Below the pieces are notes generated by a model that had not been told where the DNA came from, ran no database searches, and saw only the letters and a program-made list of their open reading frames with translations. Shown here piece after piece: positions 52,757-61,394 of a DNA stretch of 64,000 nt. The stretch is from RUG334 sp045599645 (GTDB lineage Bacteria > Muiribacteriota > Ozemobacteria > Ozemobacterales > Ozemobacteraceae). The stretch is taken from contig JAZRWI010000004.1 in NCBI GenBank assembly GCA_045599645.1, positions 1 to 64,000 on the forward strand. The letters run 5' to 3'. Each line of letters begins with the position of its first letter. The first letter of the stretch is position 1. Position numbers and translations under genes: made by a program.

Positions 52757-53902
52757 ATGAAAAATTTAAAGCTTGTCCTTTTTATAAGTCTATTGCTTTG
52801 TTGTACAACAGCCTACTCAGAAGAAACTAAGAGTAATGATAAATCAGCCTCTGCTTCCACTGAAGTAACAACTACCACAGAAGAAAAATCAACAGAAGCT
52901 GCAAAAACTGAAGATAAATCTTCAACTCAAGCTAAGGCAACAGATGAAGAAGCAAATCCATTTAATGATGAATCAACTATAACGCCTACAGCAAAAGCCG
53001 AAGCAACTAAAATTGCTGACGTTGCAACTGCTGAAGCTGCCGGTATTACAGAAAATGCTGAAGGCTTCCCACAAAGTGGTGTCTTAGACGCTCTTGGCGG
53101 TTCAACCTTAAGATTGAGAAGCTGGCCTTGGGGTAATGTAATAGCACAGTACAGCGGTGGAACAAGTGTAGAAGTTCTTGGTGAATCAGGAGAATTCTAT
53201 CTTGTAAATATCAATGGTACACAAGGTTACATGCATAAAAACTTTGTAACCTGTGGAGATAAAAAAGCCTCTGGTGTTGACCCATACTATCCAGGTAATA
53301 CAGCCTCTGGTGGAGCTTTATCATTAGAAGATGGTGTTAAGGCTTCAAAAGATGGAGCTGAAGGCAAAGTTCCTTCTGTTTCTACTCCTGGTGCAACAAG
53401 TGGTTCAAGCACACCAGGCGAATTAACTGTTTCAGGCAATGCTGTAGACATGACTGTTCCAACCCAGAACCAATATCAGGCAAATGTTCCTGCTCCGGGT
53501 TCAGCTTGCGGCCCAACTTCTCTTTCAATGATTCTTTCTTATTATGGGAAAGGCGACACTCAGTCATTAGTAAGCGATCTATGGTATGTTACTGGTTGTA
53601 CAGAAGCAGACGGAACAGGCCATGAAGGTCTTGCCAACGGTGCAAAAAAATATGGCTTCCCAAATGCACAGTGGTATTATTCTGTAGACCAATCTTGGTG
53701 TAGAAGTCAGCTTCAGGCTGGTAAGCCACTACTTTGTCATGTTGCTCATCACTATGTAGTAATGAGAGGTATGGACGCTAACGGTAATGTTATAGTTAAT
53801 GATCCAGCTTATAACGGCGTTTACCGAACTATGAGCTGGTCAGAATTTGCAACCTGGTGGGAAAATTCAGGTCTTGGCAAGAGTTGCATGACTTGTGAAT
53901 AA
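52757..53902 (+). CDS. Secreted SH3b-C39-like cysteine protease
   Basis: A 381-residue protein with a signal peptide (about 1-21), a Thr/Ser/Glu/Ala-rich linker to about 95, a bacterial SH3 domain (about 105-165; LDALGGSTLRLRSWPWGNV) and a C-terminal C39-like papain fold (about 225-381). The triad is visible: Cys251 in ACGPTS, His332 in HHYVV and Asp349 in NDPA. C39-like enzymes cut glycine-rich leader peptides or peptide bridges; the SH3 domain suggests action at peptidoglycan. A near-copy lies at 55171-56388 on the other strand, with the SH3 and peptidase parts highly similar and the linkers diverged. GAGGGAG precedes the ATG. Confidence 0.85.
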   Translation: MKNLKLVLFISLLLCCTTAYSEETKSNDKSASASTEVTTTTEEKSTEAAKTEDKSSTQAKATDEEANPFNDESTITPTAKAEATKIADVATAEAAGITENAEGFPQSGVLDALGGSTLRLRSWPWGNVIAQYSGGTSVEVLGESGEFYLVNINGTQGYMHKNFVTCGDKKASGVDPYYPGNTASGGALSLEDGVKASKDGAEGKVPSVSTPGATSGSSTPGELTVSGNAVDMTVPTQNQYQANVPAPGSACGPTSLSMILSYYGKGDTQSLVSDLWYVTGCTEADGTGHEGLANGAKKYGFPNAQWYYSVDQSWCRSQLQAGKPLLCHVAHHYVVMRGMDANGNVIVNDPAYNGVYRTMSWSEFATWWENSGLGKSCMTCE

Positions 53903-53914
53903 TATTTAAACGCT

Positions 53915-53943
53915 TACTTTCCCCCTATTGGAGGAAAGTATTT
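53915..53943 (+). terminator. Weak terminator after the first SH3-C39 gene
   Basis: An 8-bp stem TACTTTCC / GGAAAGTA (53915-53922 with 53933-53940) is followed by TTTCTTGTG, an imperfect T tract. Some read-through into the next gene is likely. Confidence 0.5.
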
Positions 53944-53969
53944 CTTGTGTTTAGGAGATTATACGTCTA

Positions 53970-54923
53970 ATGAGAAAACTTATTCTTTCTTCTTTGTTTG
54001 CTTTAATGTTTGCCCCTTCTATTATGGCAGCTGACGCACCGACTAAAAAGATATTGGATGAAGCTGGAATTTGCCTTAACGGTAGCTGCAAAGCAATAGC
54101 AGCTTCTCCAGATGGTTCTGCTTATGTCTTAATGAAGGATTGCAGATTAATTCATGTTGATACTGATGGTACTATCACTGAAATCAAAGTTCCTTTAAAC
54201 AAAGAAATAAAAACTATGGATGATTATTTCTGTGATATGGTTGTTGATACAAAAGCGGCTTATTTCTGTGGTTATAATTATTCATCAGTAATGGCTCTTG
54301 ATTTTAATGATCCAAAAGAACTAAAGCCACTTTCTGTTAAATACGACAATAAAGAAATCAAGCCTCTTAGAATCTCCAGAGCATCTGAAGGCTGGACATT
54401 AGCAGACGATAGCAATACATACAAAATCGACAAAACTGGTAATGCTACTGTCCTTCCAGAAAATTCACAGATTGTATTAGACGAAGCAGATAATGCTGTA
54501 ATTTCTGTATATCCATATGAAGAAGAAGGTAAAACCGTTTATCCTGGCAAACTTCTTAACCAAGACAAAACAGTTAAATGGACAGCCCCAACACCCCATC
54601 AGCCTAAGGTTGTAATGGGAGTTGAATACCTTGGCTTTGATTCAGATAATAAACGTGATATTTATCTCGTAAACTCTGCAAGCGGAGATATGGATGTTAA
54701 ATTCACAATTTACGCAGTAGATAAAGAAAACAAGATTGTTTCAAAAAGAAATATACCTTTAAGCAATATAGAAACTCTTATGAGATTCTGTAAATTAGGT
54801 TCTGATGGTTCCATACTTGCTGTATATGCAGAACCTAATGATCCTGATGGAAAAGTTCTTCTTAAGCGCTTTGAATTGAAGAACCAGACTCCGGAAGAAC
54901 AGGAAGTCGAAAGCAAAGGTTAA
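53970..54923 (+). CDS. Secreted propeller-like protein of unknown function
   Basis: A 317-residue protein with a signal peptide (cleavage after IMA-AD, about 20). The mature part consists of repeated beta-strand blocks (AIAASPDGSAYVLMKDC, MVVDTKAAYFCGYNYSSVMA, KLGSDGSILAVYAEP) that suggest a beta-propeller with WD/NHL-like blades. It is strikingly acidic/lysine-rich and lacks enzyme motifs. It lies between the two SH3-C39 paralogues. An AGGAGA site lies 11 nt upstream of the ATG, rather far. Confidence 0.6.
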   Translation: MRKLILSSLFALMFAPSIMAADAPTKKILDEAGICLNGSCKAIAASPDGSAYVLMKDCRLIHVDTDGTITEIKVPLNKEIKTMDDYFCDMVVDTKAAYFCGYNYSSVMALDFNDPKELKPLSVKYDNKEIKPLRISRASEGWTLADDSNTYKIDKTGNATVLPENSQIVLDEADNAVISVYPYEEEGKTVYPGKLLNQDKTVKWTAPTPHQPKVVMGVEYLGFDSDNKRDIYLVNSASGDMDVKFTIYAVDKENKIVSKRNIPLSNIETLMRFCKLGSDGSILAVYAEPNDPDGKVLLKRFELKNQTPEEQEVESKG

Positions 54924-54951
54924 TACCTAACAACAATATAGAGTTAATATA

Positions 54952-54989
54952 AAGCCTCGAACCAAAGAATTTGTTCGAGGCTTTTTTTA
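54952..54989 (+). terminator. Intrinsic terminator of the propeller-like gene
   Basis: An 11-bp stem AAGCCTCGAAC / GTTCGAGGCTT (54952-54962 with 54973-54983) is followed by a run of Ts. Confidence 0.9.
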
Positions 54990-55033
54990 TCTGTATAAAT
55001 AAATGCAGAAAAATAAAATGTTGGTTCTAGAAA

Positions 55034-55137
55034 TCCCCCCTACCCCCCTTTATGAAAGGGGGTATAAGAATATCACTTTACGAAAGGGGGTATAAGAATA
55101 TCACTTTACAAAAGGGGGTAATAGGACATCACTTTAC
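55034..55137. repeat. G5-containing tandem 28-bp repeats with a C-rich flank
   Basis: Two identical 28-bp units (55054-55081 and 55082-55109) and a third diverged unit (55110-55137, about five differences) each contain AAAGGGGGTA and end in ATCACTTTAC. Just before them CCCCCCTACCCCCCTTT (55035-55051) can pair with the first AAAGGGGG. The GC composition is unlike the surroundings. It lies between the terminator of the propeller gene and the end of the second SH3-C39 gene, so it may be a dispersed palindromic element or a local expansion. There are no spacers, so it is not a CRISPR. Confidence 0.8.
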
Positions 55138-55170
55138 AAAAAGAGAGTTTGGTGAAATCGCATAAAGAGC

Positions 55171-56388
55171 TTAGTTGCAGACCATGCAGGACATTGGAGA
55201 ATTTGATTTATTCCACCAGGCTGCGAACTCTGACCAGCTCATTTTTCTTTCTACAACGCTCTTACCAGGGTCATTGATAATTACATTTCCATTAGCATCC
55301 ATACCCTTCATAACAACATAGTGGTGATTAACGTGGCAAATCAAAGGCTTCCCAGCTTCAAGCTGCTGACGGCACCATGACTGAGTAGAAGAATAATGCC
55401 AACTAGCGTTAAGACCGTATGATTTAGCTGCCTTAGCCAAACCATCATGACCTGTTCCATTAGCCTTTGTACAACCAGAGATTTTATAAACGTTTGAAAC
55501 TATCTTAGCTGCATCACCTTTTCCATAATAGCTGAGCACCATAGACAAAGATGTTGGACCACAGGCTGAACCAGGTGCCGGCGTATTAGTAGTCATCTGG
55601 CAAAGCTTCTGAATTTCCATGCAAACATATTTGCCATCTTTCTTAACTGTTCCTGGGGTGCTTGAGGTTGAACCAGAATCAGAAGAACTTGAACTACTAT
55701 CTGAAGAGGCTACAGTTGGAACCTTACCAGCAGCGCCATCCTTAGAAGCCTTAATACCTTCTTCAAGAGATAGAGAACCGCCTGAATGAGTATCGCCAGG
55801 ATAATACGGAGATACACCAGATGCTGTTTTATCTGAAGTAGTTATATAGTTCTTGTGCATATAACCCTGAGTGCCATTTATGTTAACAAGATAGAATTCA
55901 CCGGATTCACCCAGTATTTCAACAGAAGTACCGGCATAGTAATTGCCGATTACGTTACCCCATGGCCAACTGCGAAGTCTAAGTCTATCTCCGCCTAAGG
56001 CATCAAGTGTGCCTGATTTTGGATAACCATCAGCAATTTTTTCAATACCAGCTGCCTTAGCAGTATCAGTATCAGAAATCTTAGTTGGTTCTGCTGCAGC
56101 TGTTACTTTTACATCAGATTTTTCAGAGAAAGGATTAGATTCATCAGAAGCTACAGTAGCATCAGAATCTTTTTCATCAGATTTCTTTTCATCTTCAGAC
56201 TTAGCTTCATCTTTTGTTTCAGAAGCTTCTGTAGTTGCAATATTTTCAGTATCGCTACTCTTTTCGGTAGTTTCAGAAATTTCAGTTTTGTTTGCTGTTA
56301 CTGTTGTATCCTTAGCTTCTGTTTCTTCTGCATAACACAATGTATTTGCACAAATCAATAAAGCTAATAGCAAGTAGGATTTTCTCAT
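55171..56388 (-). CDS. Secreted SH3b-C39-like cysteine protease (paralogue)
   Basis: A 405-residue paralogue of the gene at 52757. Order: signal peptide (about 1-20), a long Glu/Thr/Ser/Lys-rich linker to about 115, an SH3 domain (LDALGGDRLRLRSWPWGNV, starting at about 127), a Ser/Gly/Thr-rich spacer and a C39-like domain with Cys276 in ACGPTS, HHYVVMKGMD and INDPGK. The triad is intact. Compared with its sister the linker is longer and the C-terminus ends SCMVCN instead of SCMTCE. AGGGAG precedes the ATG and a TGGTATATT extended -10 lies about 30 nt upstream. The pair likely arose by duplication with inversion. Confidence 0.85.
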   Translation of the reverse strand: MRKSYLLLALLICANTLCYAEETEAKDTTVTANKTEISETTEKSSDTENIATTEASETKDEAKSEDEKKSDEKDSDATVASDESNPFSEKSDVKVTAAAEPTKISDTDTAKAAGIEKIADGYPKSGTLDALGGDRLRLRSWPWGNVIGNYYAGTSVEILGESGEFYLVNINGTQGYMHKNYITTSDKTASGVSPYYPGDTHSGGSLSLEEGIKASKDGAAGKVPTVASSDSSSSSSDSGSTSSTPGTVKKDGKYVCMEIQKLCQMTTNTPAPGSACGPTSLSMVLSYYGKGDAAKIVSNVYKISGCTKANGTGHDGLAKAAKSYGLNASWHYSSTQSWCRQQLEAGKPLICHVNHHYVVMKGMDANGNVIINDPGKSVVERKMSWSEFAAWWNKSNSPMSCMVCN

Positions 56389-56416
56389 TCTTAACTCCCT
56401 GGATTGTTTTATATAT

Positions 56417-56425
56417 AATATACCA
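56417..56425 (-). promoter_or_regulatory. Extended -10 promoter of the second SH3-C39 gene
   Basis: TG-G-TATATT on the minus strand, with a leader of about 20 nt. It resembles the -10 of the sister gene at 52721. Confidence 0.6.
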
Positions 56426-56439
56426 TATATGATAGAAAA

Positions 56440-56484
56440 AGTTTAAAAGAAAAGGCTCTCTACTTACTAATTGAGAGAGCCTTT
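56440..56484 (-). terminator. Intrinsic terminator of psd-pssA
   Basis: An 11-bp stem AAAGGCTCTCT / AGAGAGCCTTT (56451-56461 with 56474-56484) begins about 10 nt after the pssA stop and is followed on the minus strand by T-rich sequence. Confidence 0.85.
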
Positions 56485-56494
56485 TTGATTTTAG

Positions 56495-57367
56495 TTAGCA
56501 ACCTGCTTTCTTAGGTTTCTTTATCTTTCTACAGAAACCAAGCAGAGTCCGTAATGTGGCCATAAACAAGCCATATAAGCCAAAACCCCATGTTGCAAAG
56601 AACAATGTTATAGGTGGATTAATTACGAATGCAATAATAACAAATATTACCCCTAAGATTCTCTTTTTATTAGTCTTTGGAGTTTTCTTCATAGCAGGAT
56701 ATTCAATTTTGCTTACCATAAGGAATGCTGTTATCAGAACTATAAATGGAACAGCAACCTGAGGTATTTTCATAAGACTGAAATACTGCAATTCGAAAAT
56801 TACCATAGTTGCTAGAATACCAGCCCCACCAGGAATTGGCATACCTTCGAAAACATCTTTATGAGAATGTGGAGTAACATTAAAACGAGCTAGTCTTAAA
56901 GCACCACAAAGAACAAATATAACAGCTACTAGCATACCTACAATACTGCTAGCATCTTTAAAATATCTAGTATAAACAAGAAAAGCAGGTGCAACGCCAA
57001 AGCTAACCAAATCACAAAGTGAGTCCAATTCTGCACCAAACATTGATTCAACAGACGTCAAACGAGCAAGTCTTCCATCAAGAATGTCAAAAATGTTAGC
57101 TACAAGGATAAGCCAACCGGCCGCCAGGAATTCACCATGAGAAGCAGCAAGTATTGATAGAAAACCACAGACCAAATTCATTGATGTGCAAGAATTTGGG
57201 ATAATTGACAAATGCTTTTTTAGAGCTTTCTTTCTGCGTTCTTTAGGAGTAAGAACTTCTTCATTTTTATTTTCTGTAGTAACAATAATATTATCTTTTT
57301 CCGTAACTACAGATTCTTTATTTTCTAATTCTGTTTGATTGTTTGCTTCTTTATTTTGATTTTCCAT
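56495..57367 (-). CDS. pssA: CDP-diacylglycerol-serine O-phosphatidyltransferase
   Basis: A 290-residue membrane enzyme that makes phosphatidylserine from CDP-diacylglycerol and serine. The CDP-alcohol phosphatidyltransferase motif is complete: D97-G98, A101-R102, G111, D115 and D119 (segment DGRLARLTSVESMFGAELD). About six to eight membrane helices follow. The N-terminal ~50 residues form a hydrophilic Glu/Asn/Lys-rich extension not usual in the family. It starts 3 nt after psd, which acts on its product, so the operon carries both steps to phosphatidylethanolamine. Confidence 0.93.
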   Translation of the reverse strand: MENQNKEANNQTELENKESVVTEKDNIIVTTENKNEEVLTPKERRKKALKKHLSIIPNSCTSMNLVCGFLSILAASHGEFLAAGWLILVANIFDILDGRLARLTSVESMFGAELDSLCDLVSFGVAPAFLVYTRYFKDASSIVGMLVAVIFVLCGALRLARFNVTPHSHKDVFEGMPIPGGAGILATMVIFELQYFSLMKIPQVAVPFIVLITAFLMVSKIEYPAMKKTPKTNKKRILGVIFVIIAFVINPPITLFFATWGFGLYGLFMATLRTLLGFCRKIKKPKKAGC

Positions 57368-57370
57368 TTA

Positions 57371-58000
57371 TTATCTTCTAGCAATAATAGTTAAATTTCC
57401 ATTAACCTGCTGACCGACTTTAACATCAATCTTTGCATCTAATGGCATAAATACTTCGGCTCTAGAACCAAATCTAATAAGTCCAAAGCGATCACCAATC
57501 TTAACTTCATCACCAGGATTCTTCCAGCAGCAAATACGTCTGGCAACTAAGCCAGCAATCTGCTTAACAAGAATTCTATAACCGTCTTCACTTTCGATAC
57601 CTATTGCATTCTGTTCATTTTCTTCAGAAGCTTTTGGTTCAAATGCGGCCATGAATTTACCTGGTGCATAATGCCTGTAGGCAACCTTACCAGACATTGG
57701 AACTCTATTAATGTGAACACTGAATATAGACATGAAAATAACAACACGTTTAGCAGGACCATCAATAAATGGCACATGTTCTACGGTATCTATCTGAATT
57801 ACTCTACCATCAGCAGGTGAAACAATAATACCTTCTCCTTCCGGAACTTTTCTTTCGGGATCCCTGAAGAAAAAGAGTGTAAAACCAGTGAGGAAGTAGA
57901 ATAATCTACCAATCCATTTGTTTAAATATGAAGCAGCAAGACCTAATGCCAGAAAAAGGCCTGCAAATTTAAAACCTTCTTTATGAATTGGACTTCTCAT
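57371..58000 (-). CDS. psd: Phosphatidylserine decarboxylase (short form)
   Basis: A 209-residue proenzyme of the short type found in many bacteria and archaea. It converts phosphatidylserine to phosphatidylethanolamine using a pyruvoyl group made by self-cleavage at the GS pair (G178-S179 in IRFGSRAEVF). The SPADGRV (61-67) and FMSIFSVHINRVP (89-101) segments are characteristic. Two hydrophobic stretches near the N-terminus anchor it in the membrane. The start is supported by AAGGAG and a consensus promoter. Confidence 0.94.
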   Translation of the reverse strand: MRSPIHKEGFKFAGLFLALGLAASYLNKWIGRLFYFLTGFTLFFFRDPERKVPEGEGIIVSPADGRVIQIDTVEHVPFIDGPAKRVVIFMSIFSVHINRVPMSGKVAYRHYAPGKFMAAFEPKASEENEQNAIGIESEDGYRILVKQIAGLVARRICCWKNPGDEVKIGDRFGLIRFGSRAEVFMPLDAKIDVKVGQQVNGNLTIIARR

Positions 58001-58031
58001 TGTGTTGTACTCCTTGTCTAATAATGCGTAT

Positions 58032-58061
58032 ATTATAATTCTAACGATATTCTGTTGTCAA
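58032..58061 (-). promoter_or_regulatory. Consensus sigma-70 promoter of psd-pssA
   Basis: On the minus strand TTGACA (58056-58061) and TATAAT (58032-58037) are separated by 18 nt, followed by AAGGAG (58010-58015) before the psd start. Confidence 0.88.
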
Positions 58062-58086
58062 TGCCATGAGCAAAAGTGTTAGTTCA

Positions 58087-59919
58087 TTATTTCATCATTT
58101 CATTCAGTATTTCTACCCATTTTGTTTCATGGCAAAATTTAAGATTAAAATATTCAGTTGCTTCAGCTTGTAATGGTTTCCCTTCTATAAACTCTGCTTT
58201 ATAGTAATACTTATAAATATCTTTTTCAGGAAAAGTTATAGATAAGCCATTAGCATTCTTAAGCAAATTAGAGTATTTACTATAAACTATCAAAGAATCA
58301 AAGTGGCTTTTTAACAAATCATACTTTTCATTAAGGAAGTATAGTTGCTTATCATGTATGCACAGATTACAAAGTTGCGGTAAATCTACAAATTCGTTAG
58401 TAGAGCTAAAAGTCCTTAAAACAGAACCGGTATCTGATTCACCATCATTAGTAGTTCTCTGGGTTCTTATATTATATATTACAGGCAGATATTCATTTTT
58501 ATGTATCCATACAACATTCAAGAAATCATTAAAAGCGTTAACGAAACCCATTATTTTTGAATTGTCTATTACACTAATACCAGTATCTATAGCACCAGCT
58601 TTATCAATATATTTTTCAGAATATAGATTTGCTAATAGCTTAGCTTTATCAAGACTGGTTACATTCCCTATTCCTCTATTAGCCAGTTCACTAAAGAATC
58701 TGTTATAAGGCATTCCTGCTGCTGGCATTAGAGCTTGTGAAAATATTGTATATTTAGCATAATCTGAAAATTCATATGCTGTTTCTATACAGCCAAGATT
58801 GCATGAATCTAAAATCAATAAATCAAGCTTTCTGTTAGTAGCATTATTATCTATAAAAGCAAGTTGAATAGCAGAAGCCATATTTAATACTGTTCCAGTA
58901 GCAACAGAATCAGTATCATTAGTAAAAATTGCTCTTGCAGAACCAATTGGCTTTGCCTTATCACGCCATACCCCTCCGTGAGAACTCAATATTAATGAAT
59001 ATTCCTTAGCAGGATATTCCCTCATTGTTCTTTCAACAAAAGTCTGAAGGTATTCCGAATTAGTAGAATTTAAACTTCCAAGTTCATTTAATAGTTGCAG
59101 TTCTTTGCCTACTACTCTATACCTGGCTGCACCCGGCTTATTTATTATTGGGAGGGAATGGGCCGTATCAAGTCCGATAATAATTTCAGCATCGTCAAGC
59201 TGGCCAACCTCTGTGATACTTCTGACAGTATTTTCCATATACTGTGCCAAATCATTGTCACCAGCCATATAAAACATAAAGACATGATTTGTCGGGAAAG
59301 CACCAGAACCACCATTGGCAAGCTTGTCCGCCATTTCTGTGTAGGCTGCCAGAACAGTATCTACCTGATCTAATCTCGTATTTAAAAGCTTACCAGGTTC
59401 TTTTTCAATTACTTCTGTTATTGCAATAAGTGTTGGCTCTAAATATTCAAATGTTATTGATTCAGGTTTTACACGTCTACCGTAACGATCTCTCATTGTC
59501 CTGGCTATGTAAGACTGCGCAGTAGATTCTAGAGAAATTTCAGTCTTGACCTCACCAGAAAGACCCTCTGTTGATGCTGCCATCCATTCAAAGCAAAGGT
59601 TAGGAAAATCTTTCAGAGAACATTTAATAACAATCTGTTCTCTAGGTGAAATTTCATTTAAAGAAAACTGGCCGTTCAAGCTTATATCAGCATTGAGATT
59701 ATCATCTTGAACATTTATATCAAAAACAGATAAGTCCCTGAATTGATAGTCATTACTACCACAGATTTCGGGAGGAAATTTTATATTCTGAAGATTTACA
59801 TACCCTTCTATATTTAAAAAAGCTTTATCTTCGGGTACATAAACTGACCCTGACCCGTTGTGTCCACAACCAGTCAGAGTCAGTATTGATAACAGTAGTA
59901 TTATAAGCTTAGCTATCAA
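58087..59919 (-). CDS. Clostripain-family (C11) lipoprotein protease
   Basis: A 610-residue cysteine peptidase with a lipoprotein signal: lipobox LTGC, lipidated Cys at about 18. After an N-terminal beta-rich region, the C11 caspase-like domain begins near 205 (HVFMFYMAGDNDLAQYMEN). The catalytic dyad is His314 (SSHGG) and Cys373 (DSCNLG). C11 enzymes cut after basic residues and often self-activate. The start is a TTG one base after the serS stop; it is accepted because it directly precedes the signal and a GGAA site lies in the serS end. No catalytic residue is missing. Membrane anchoring implies action in the periplasm or at the surface. Confidence 0.85.
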   Translation of the reverse strand: MIAKLIILLLSILTLTGCGHNGSGSVYVPEDKAFLNIEGYVNLQNIKFPPEICGSNDYQFRDLSVFDINVQDDNLNADISLNGQFSLNEISPREQIVIKCSLKDFPNLCFEWMAASTEGLSGEVKTEISLESTAQSYIARTMRDRYGRRVKPESITFEYLEPTLIAITEVIEKEPGKLLNTRLDQVDTVLAAYTEMADKLANGGSGAFPTNHVFMFYMAGDNDLAQYMENTVRSITEVGQLDDAEIIIGLDTAHSLPIINKPGAARYRVVGKELQLLNELGSLNSTNSEYLQTFVERTMREYPAKEYSLILSSHGGVWRDKAKPIGSARAIFTNDTDSVATGTVLNMASAIQLAFIDNNATNRKLDLLILDSCNLGCIETAYEFSDYAKYTIFSQALMPAAGMPYNRFFSELANRGIGNVTSLDKAKLLANLYSEKYIDKAGAIDTGISVIDNSKIMGFVNAFNDFLNVVWIHKNEYLPVIYNIRTQRTTNDGESDTGSVLRTFSSTNEFVDLPQLCNLCIHDKQLYFLNEKYDLLKSHFDSLIVYSKYSNLLKNANGLSITFPEKDIYKYYYKAEFIEGKPLQAEATEYFNLKFCHETKWVEILNEMMK

Positions 59920-59920
59920 A

Positions 59921-61303
59921 TTATTCCAGATGAGTCATTCCGCCCATATATGGTCTGAGAACTTCAGGAATGCAGATTCTTCCACCTTCATCCTGGAAGT
60001 TTTCCATAATAGCGAGCCAAGTTCTACCAATAGCGAGACCAGAACCATTAAGAGTGTGAACAAGGTTAGTCTTAGCCTTGGCTTCAGTTCCTTTGTAGCG
60101 GATACCAGCGCGTCTAGCCTGGAAATCTTCAAAGTTAGAGCAAGAGCTGATTTCACGATACATGTTCTGAGATGGCAGCCAAACTTCGATATCATATGTC
60201 TTAGCTGCTGAGAAGCCCATATCCATTGAAGACAAGCAAACAATACGATATGGCAGACCAAGTAATCTAAGAATATCTGCAGCGTCATCAAGAAGCATTT
60301 CTAATTCTTCATAAGAATTTTCCGGCTTAGCAAGCTTAACAAGTTCAACCTTGTCAAACTGATGCTGACGGATCATACCACGGGTATCACGGCCATAGCT
60401 ACCAGCTTCACTTCTGAAGCATGGAGTATAAGCACAGAACTTTATAGGCAAGTCACATTCCCTAACGATTTCCTGAGCATAATAGTTAGTTACTGGAACT
60501 TCAGCTGTTGGAATCAGCCAATAATCCTGACCTTCAATCTTGAAAAGGTCTTCCTTGAATTTTGGAAGCTGACCAGTACCCTTGAGAGCGCTTGAGTTAA
60601 CCAATACAGGTGGTTCCATTTCCTTATAGCCATGCTTTTGGGTATGAGTATCAAGCATGAAATTCATAAGAGCGCGTTCCATGCGAGCGCCATTACCAGT
60701 AAGAATAGAGAATCTAGCACCAGCAATCTTAGTAGCTCTGTCAAAATCAAGGATACCGAGGTTTGCACCAAGGTCTACATGGTCCTTTACCTGGAAGTTA
60801 TAGGTAGCTGGGGTGCCCCATTTTTTAACTTCTACATTCGCGCTGTCATCAAATCCTGTCGGAACAGATGTATGAGGTGCATTAGGAATAGTCATAAGAA
60901 TATCAGTGAACTTGGTGTCGATTTCTTCAACAGCCTTTTCATCTTCTTTAATCTTATTGCTCATTTCCTTCATACCAGCGAACAAATCTTCGCATGGTTC
61001 TTTAGCTGCTCTTTTGCGGCCAATTTCTTTATTAGCGGCATTGCGTTCTGCCTGAAGCTTTTCAACTTCAGTAATCATTTCGCGGCGCTTCTTATCAAGA
61101 TCTTCAAGAGGAAGAATCTTTTCACAAACTGCTTCAGAAGCATTAGCAAGAAGAACTTCAAGCTTCTTGGTTGGGTCTTCCGGATTACCATTGCGTTCGA
61201 GGATTGCTTTGTTAGCAGGATGATCAAATGCAGCAAGGCCACGTCTAATCATAGCAGCCTTGAAGAGTTCTGGGTTAGAGCGAATCCATTTAATGTCTAA
61301 CAT
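59921..61303 (-). CDS. serS: Seryl-tRNA synthetase
   Basis: A 460-residue class II synthetase that charges tRNA-Ser and tRNA-Sec. The N-terminal coiled-coil arm (about 50-140) binds the tRNA long variable arm. Motif 1 is around MEPPVLVNSSALKGTGQLPK, motif 2 is FRSEAGSYGRDTRGMIRQHQ, and motif 3 is GSGLAIGRTWLAIMENFQ. It is slightly longer than usual (about 425) owing to an insertion after RRGLAAFDHPA (residues about 30-55). GGAG precedes the ATG. The clostripain gene follows after one base, an unusual partner. Confidence 0.97.
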   Translation of the reverse strand: MLDIKWIRSNPELFKAAMIRRGLAAFDHPANKAILERNGNPEDPTKKLEVLLANASEAVCEKILPLEDLDKKRREMITEVEKLQAERNAANKEIGRKRAAKEPCEDLFAGMKEMSNKIKEDEKAVEEIDTKFTDILMTIPNAPHTSVPTGFDDSANVEVKKWGTPATYNFQVKDHVDLGANLGILDFDRATKIAGARFSILTGNGARMERALMNFMLDTHTQKHGYKEMEPPVLVNSSALKGTGQLPKFKEDLFKIEGQDYWLIPTAEVPVTNYYAQEIVRECDLPIKFCAYTPCFRSEAGSYGRDTRGMIRQHQFDKVELVKLAKPENSYEELEMLLDDAADILRLLGLPYRIVCLSSMDMGFSAAKTYDIEVWLPSQNMYREISSCSNFEDFQARRAGIRYKGTEAKAKTNLVHTLNGSGLAIGRTWLAIMENFQDEGGRICIPEVLRPYMGGMTHLE

Positions 61304-61394
61304 CTATTAATATCTCCATATATGTCTGAGAATGGCACTAAAATACACTTTTTAATAAAAAATTACAATAGTGCAATGTAAAAATTCATACAGA

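Noticed and set aside
55054..55137. Tandem 28-bp repeats as a CRISPR array
   Set aside because: The units are directly adjacent with no spacers and there are no cas genes.
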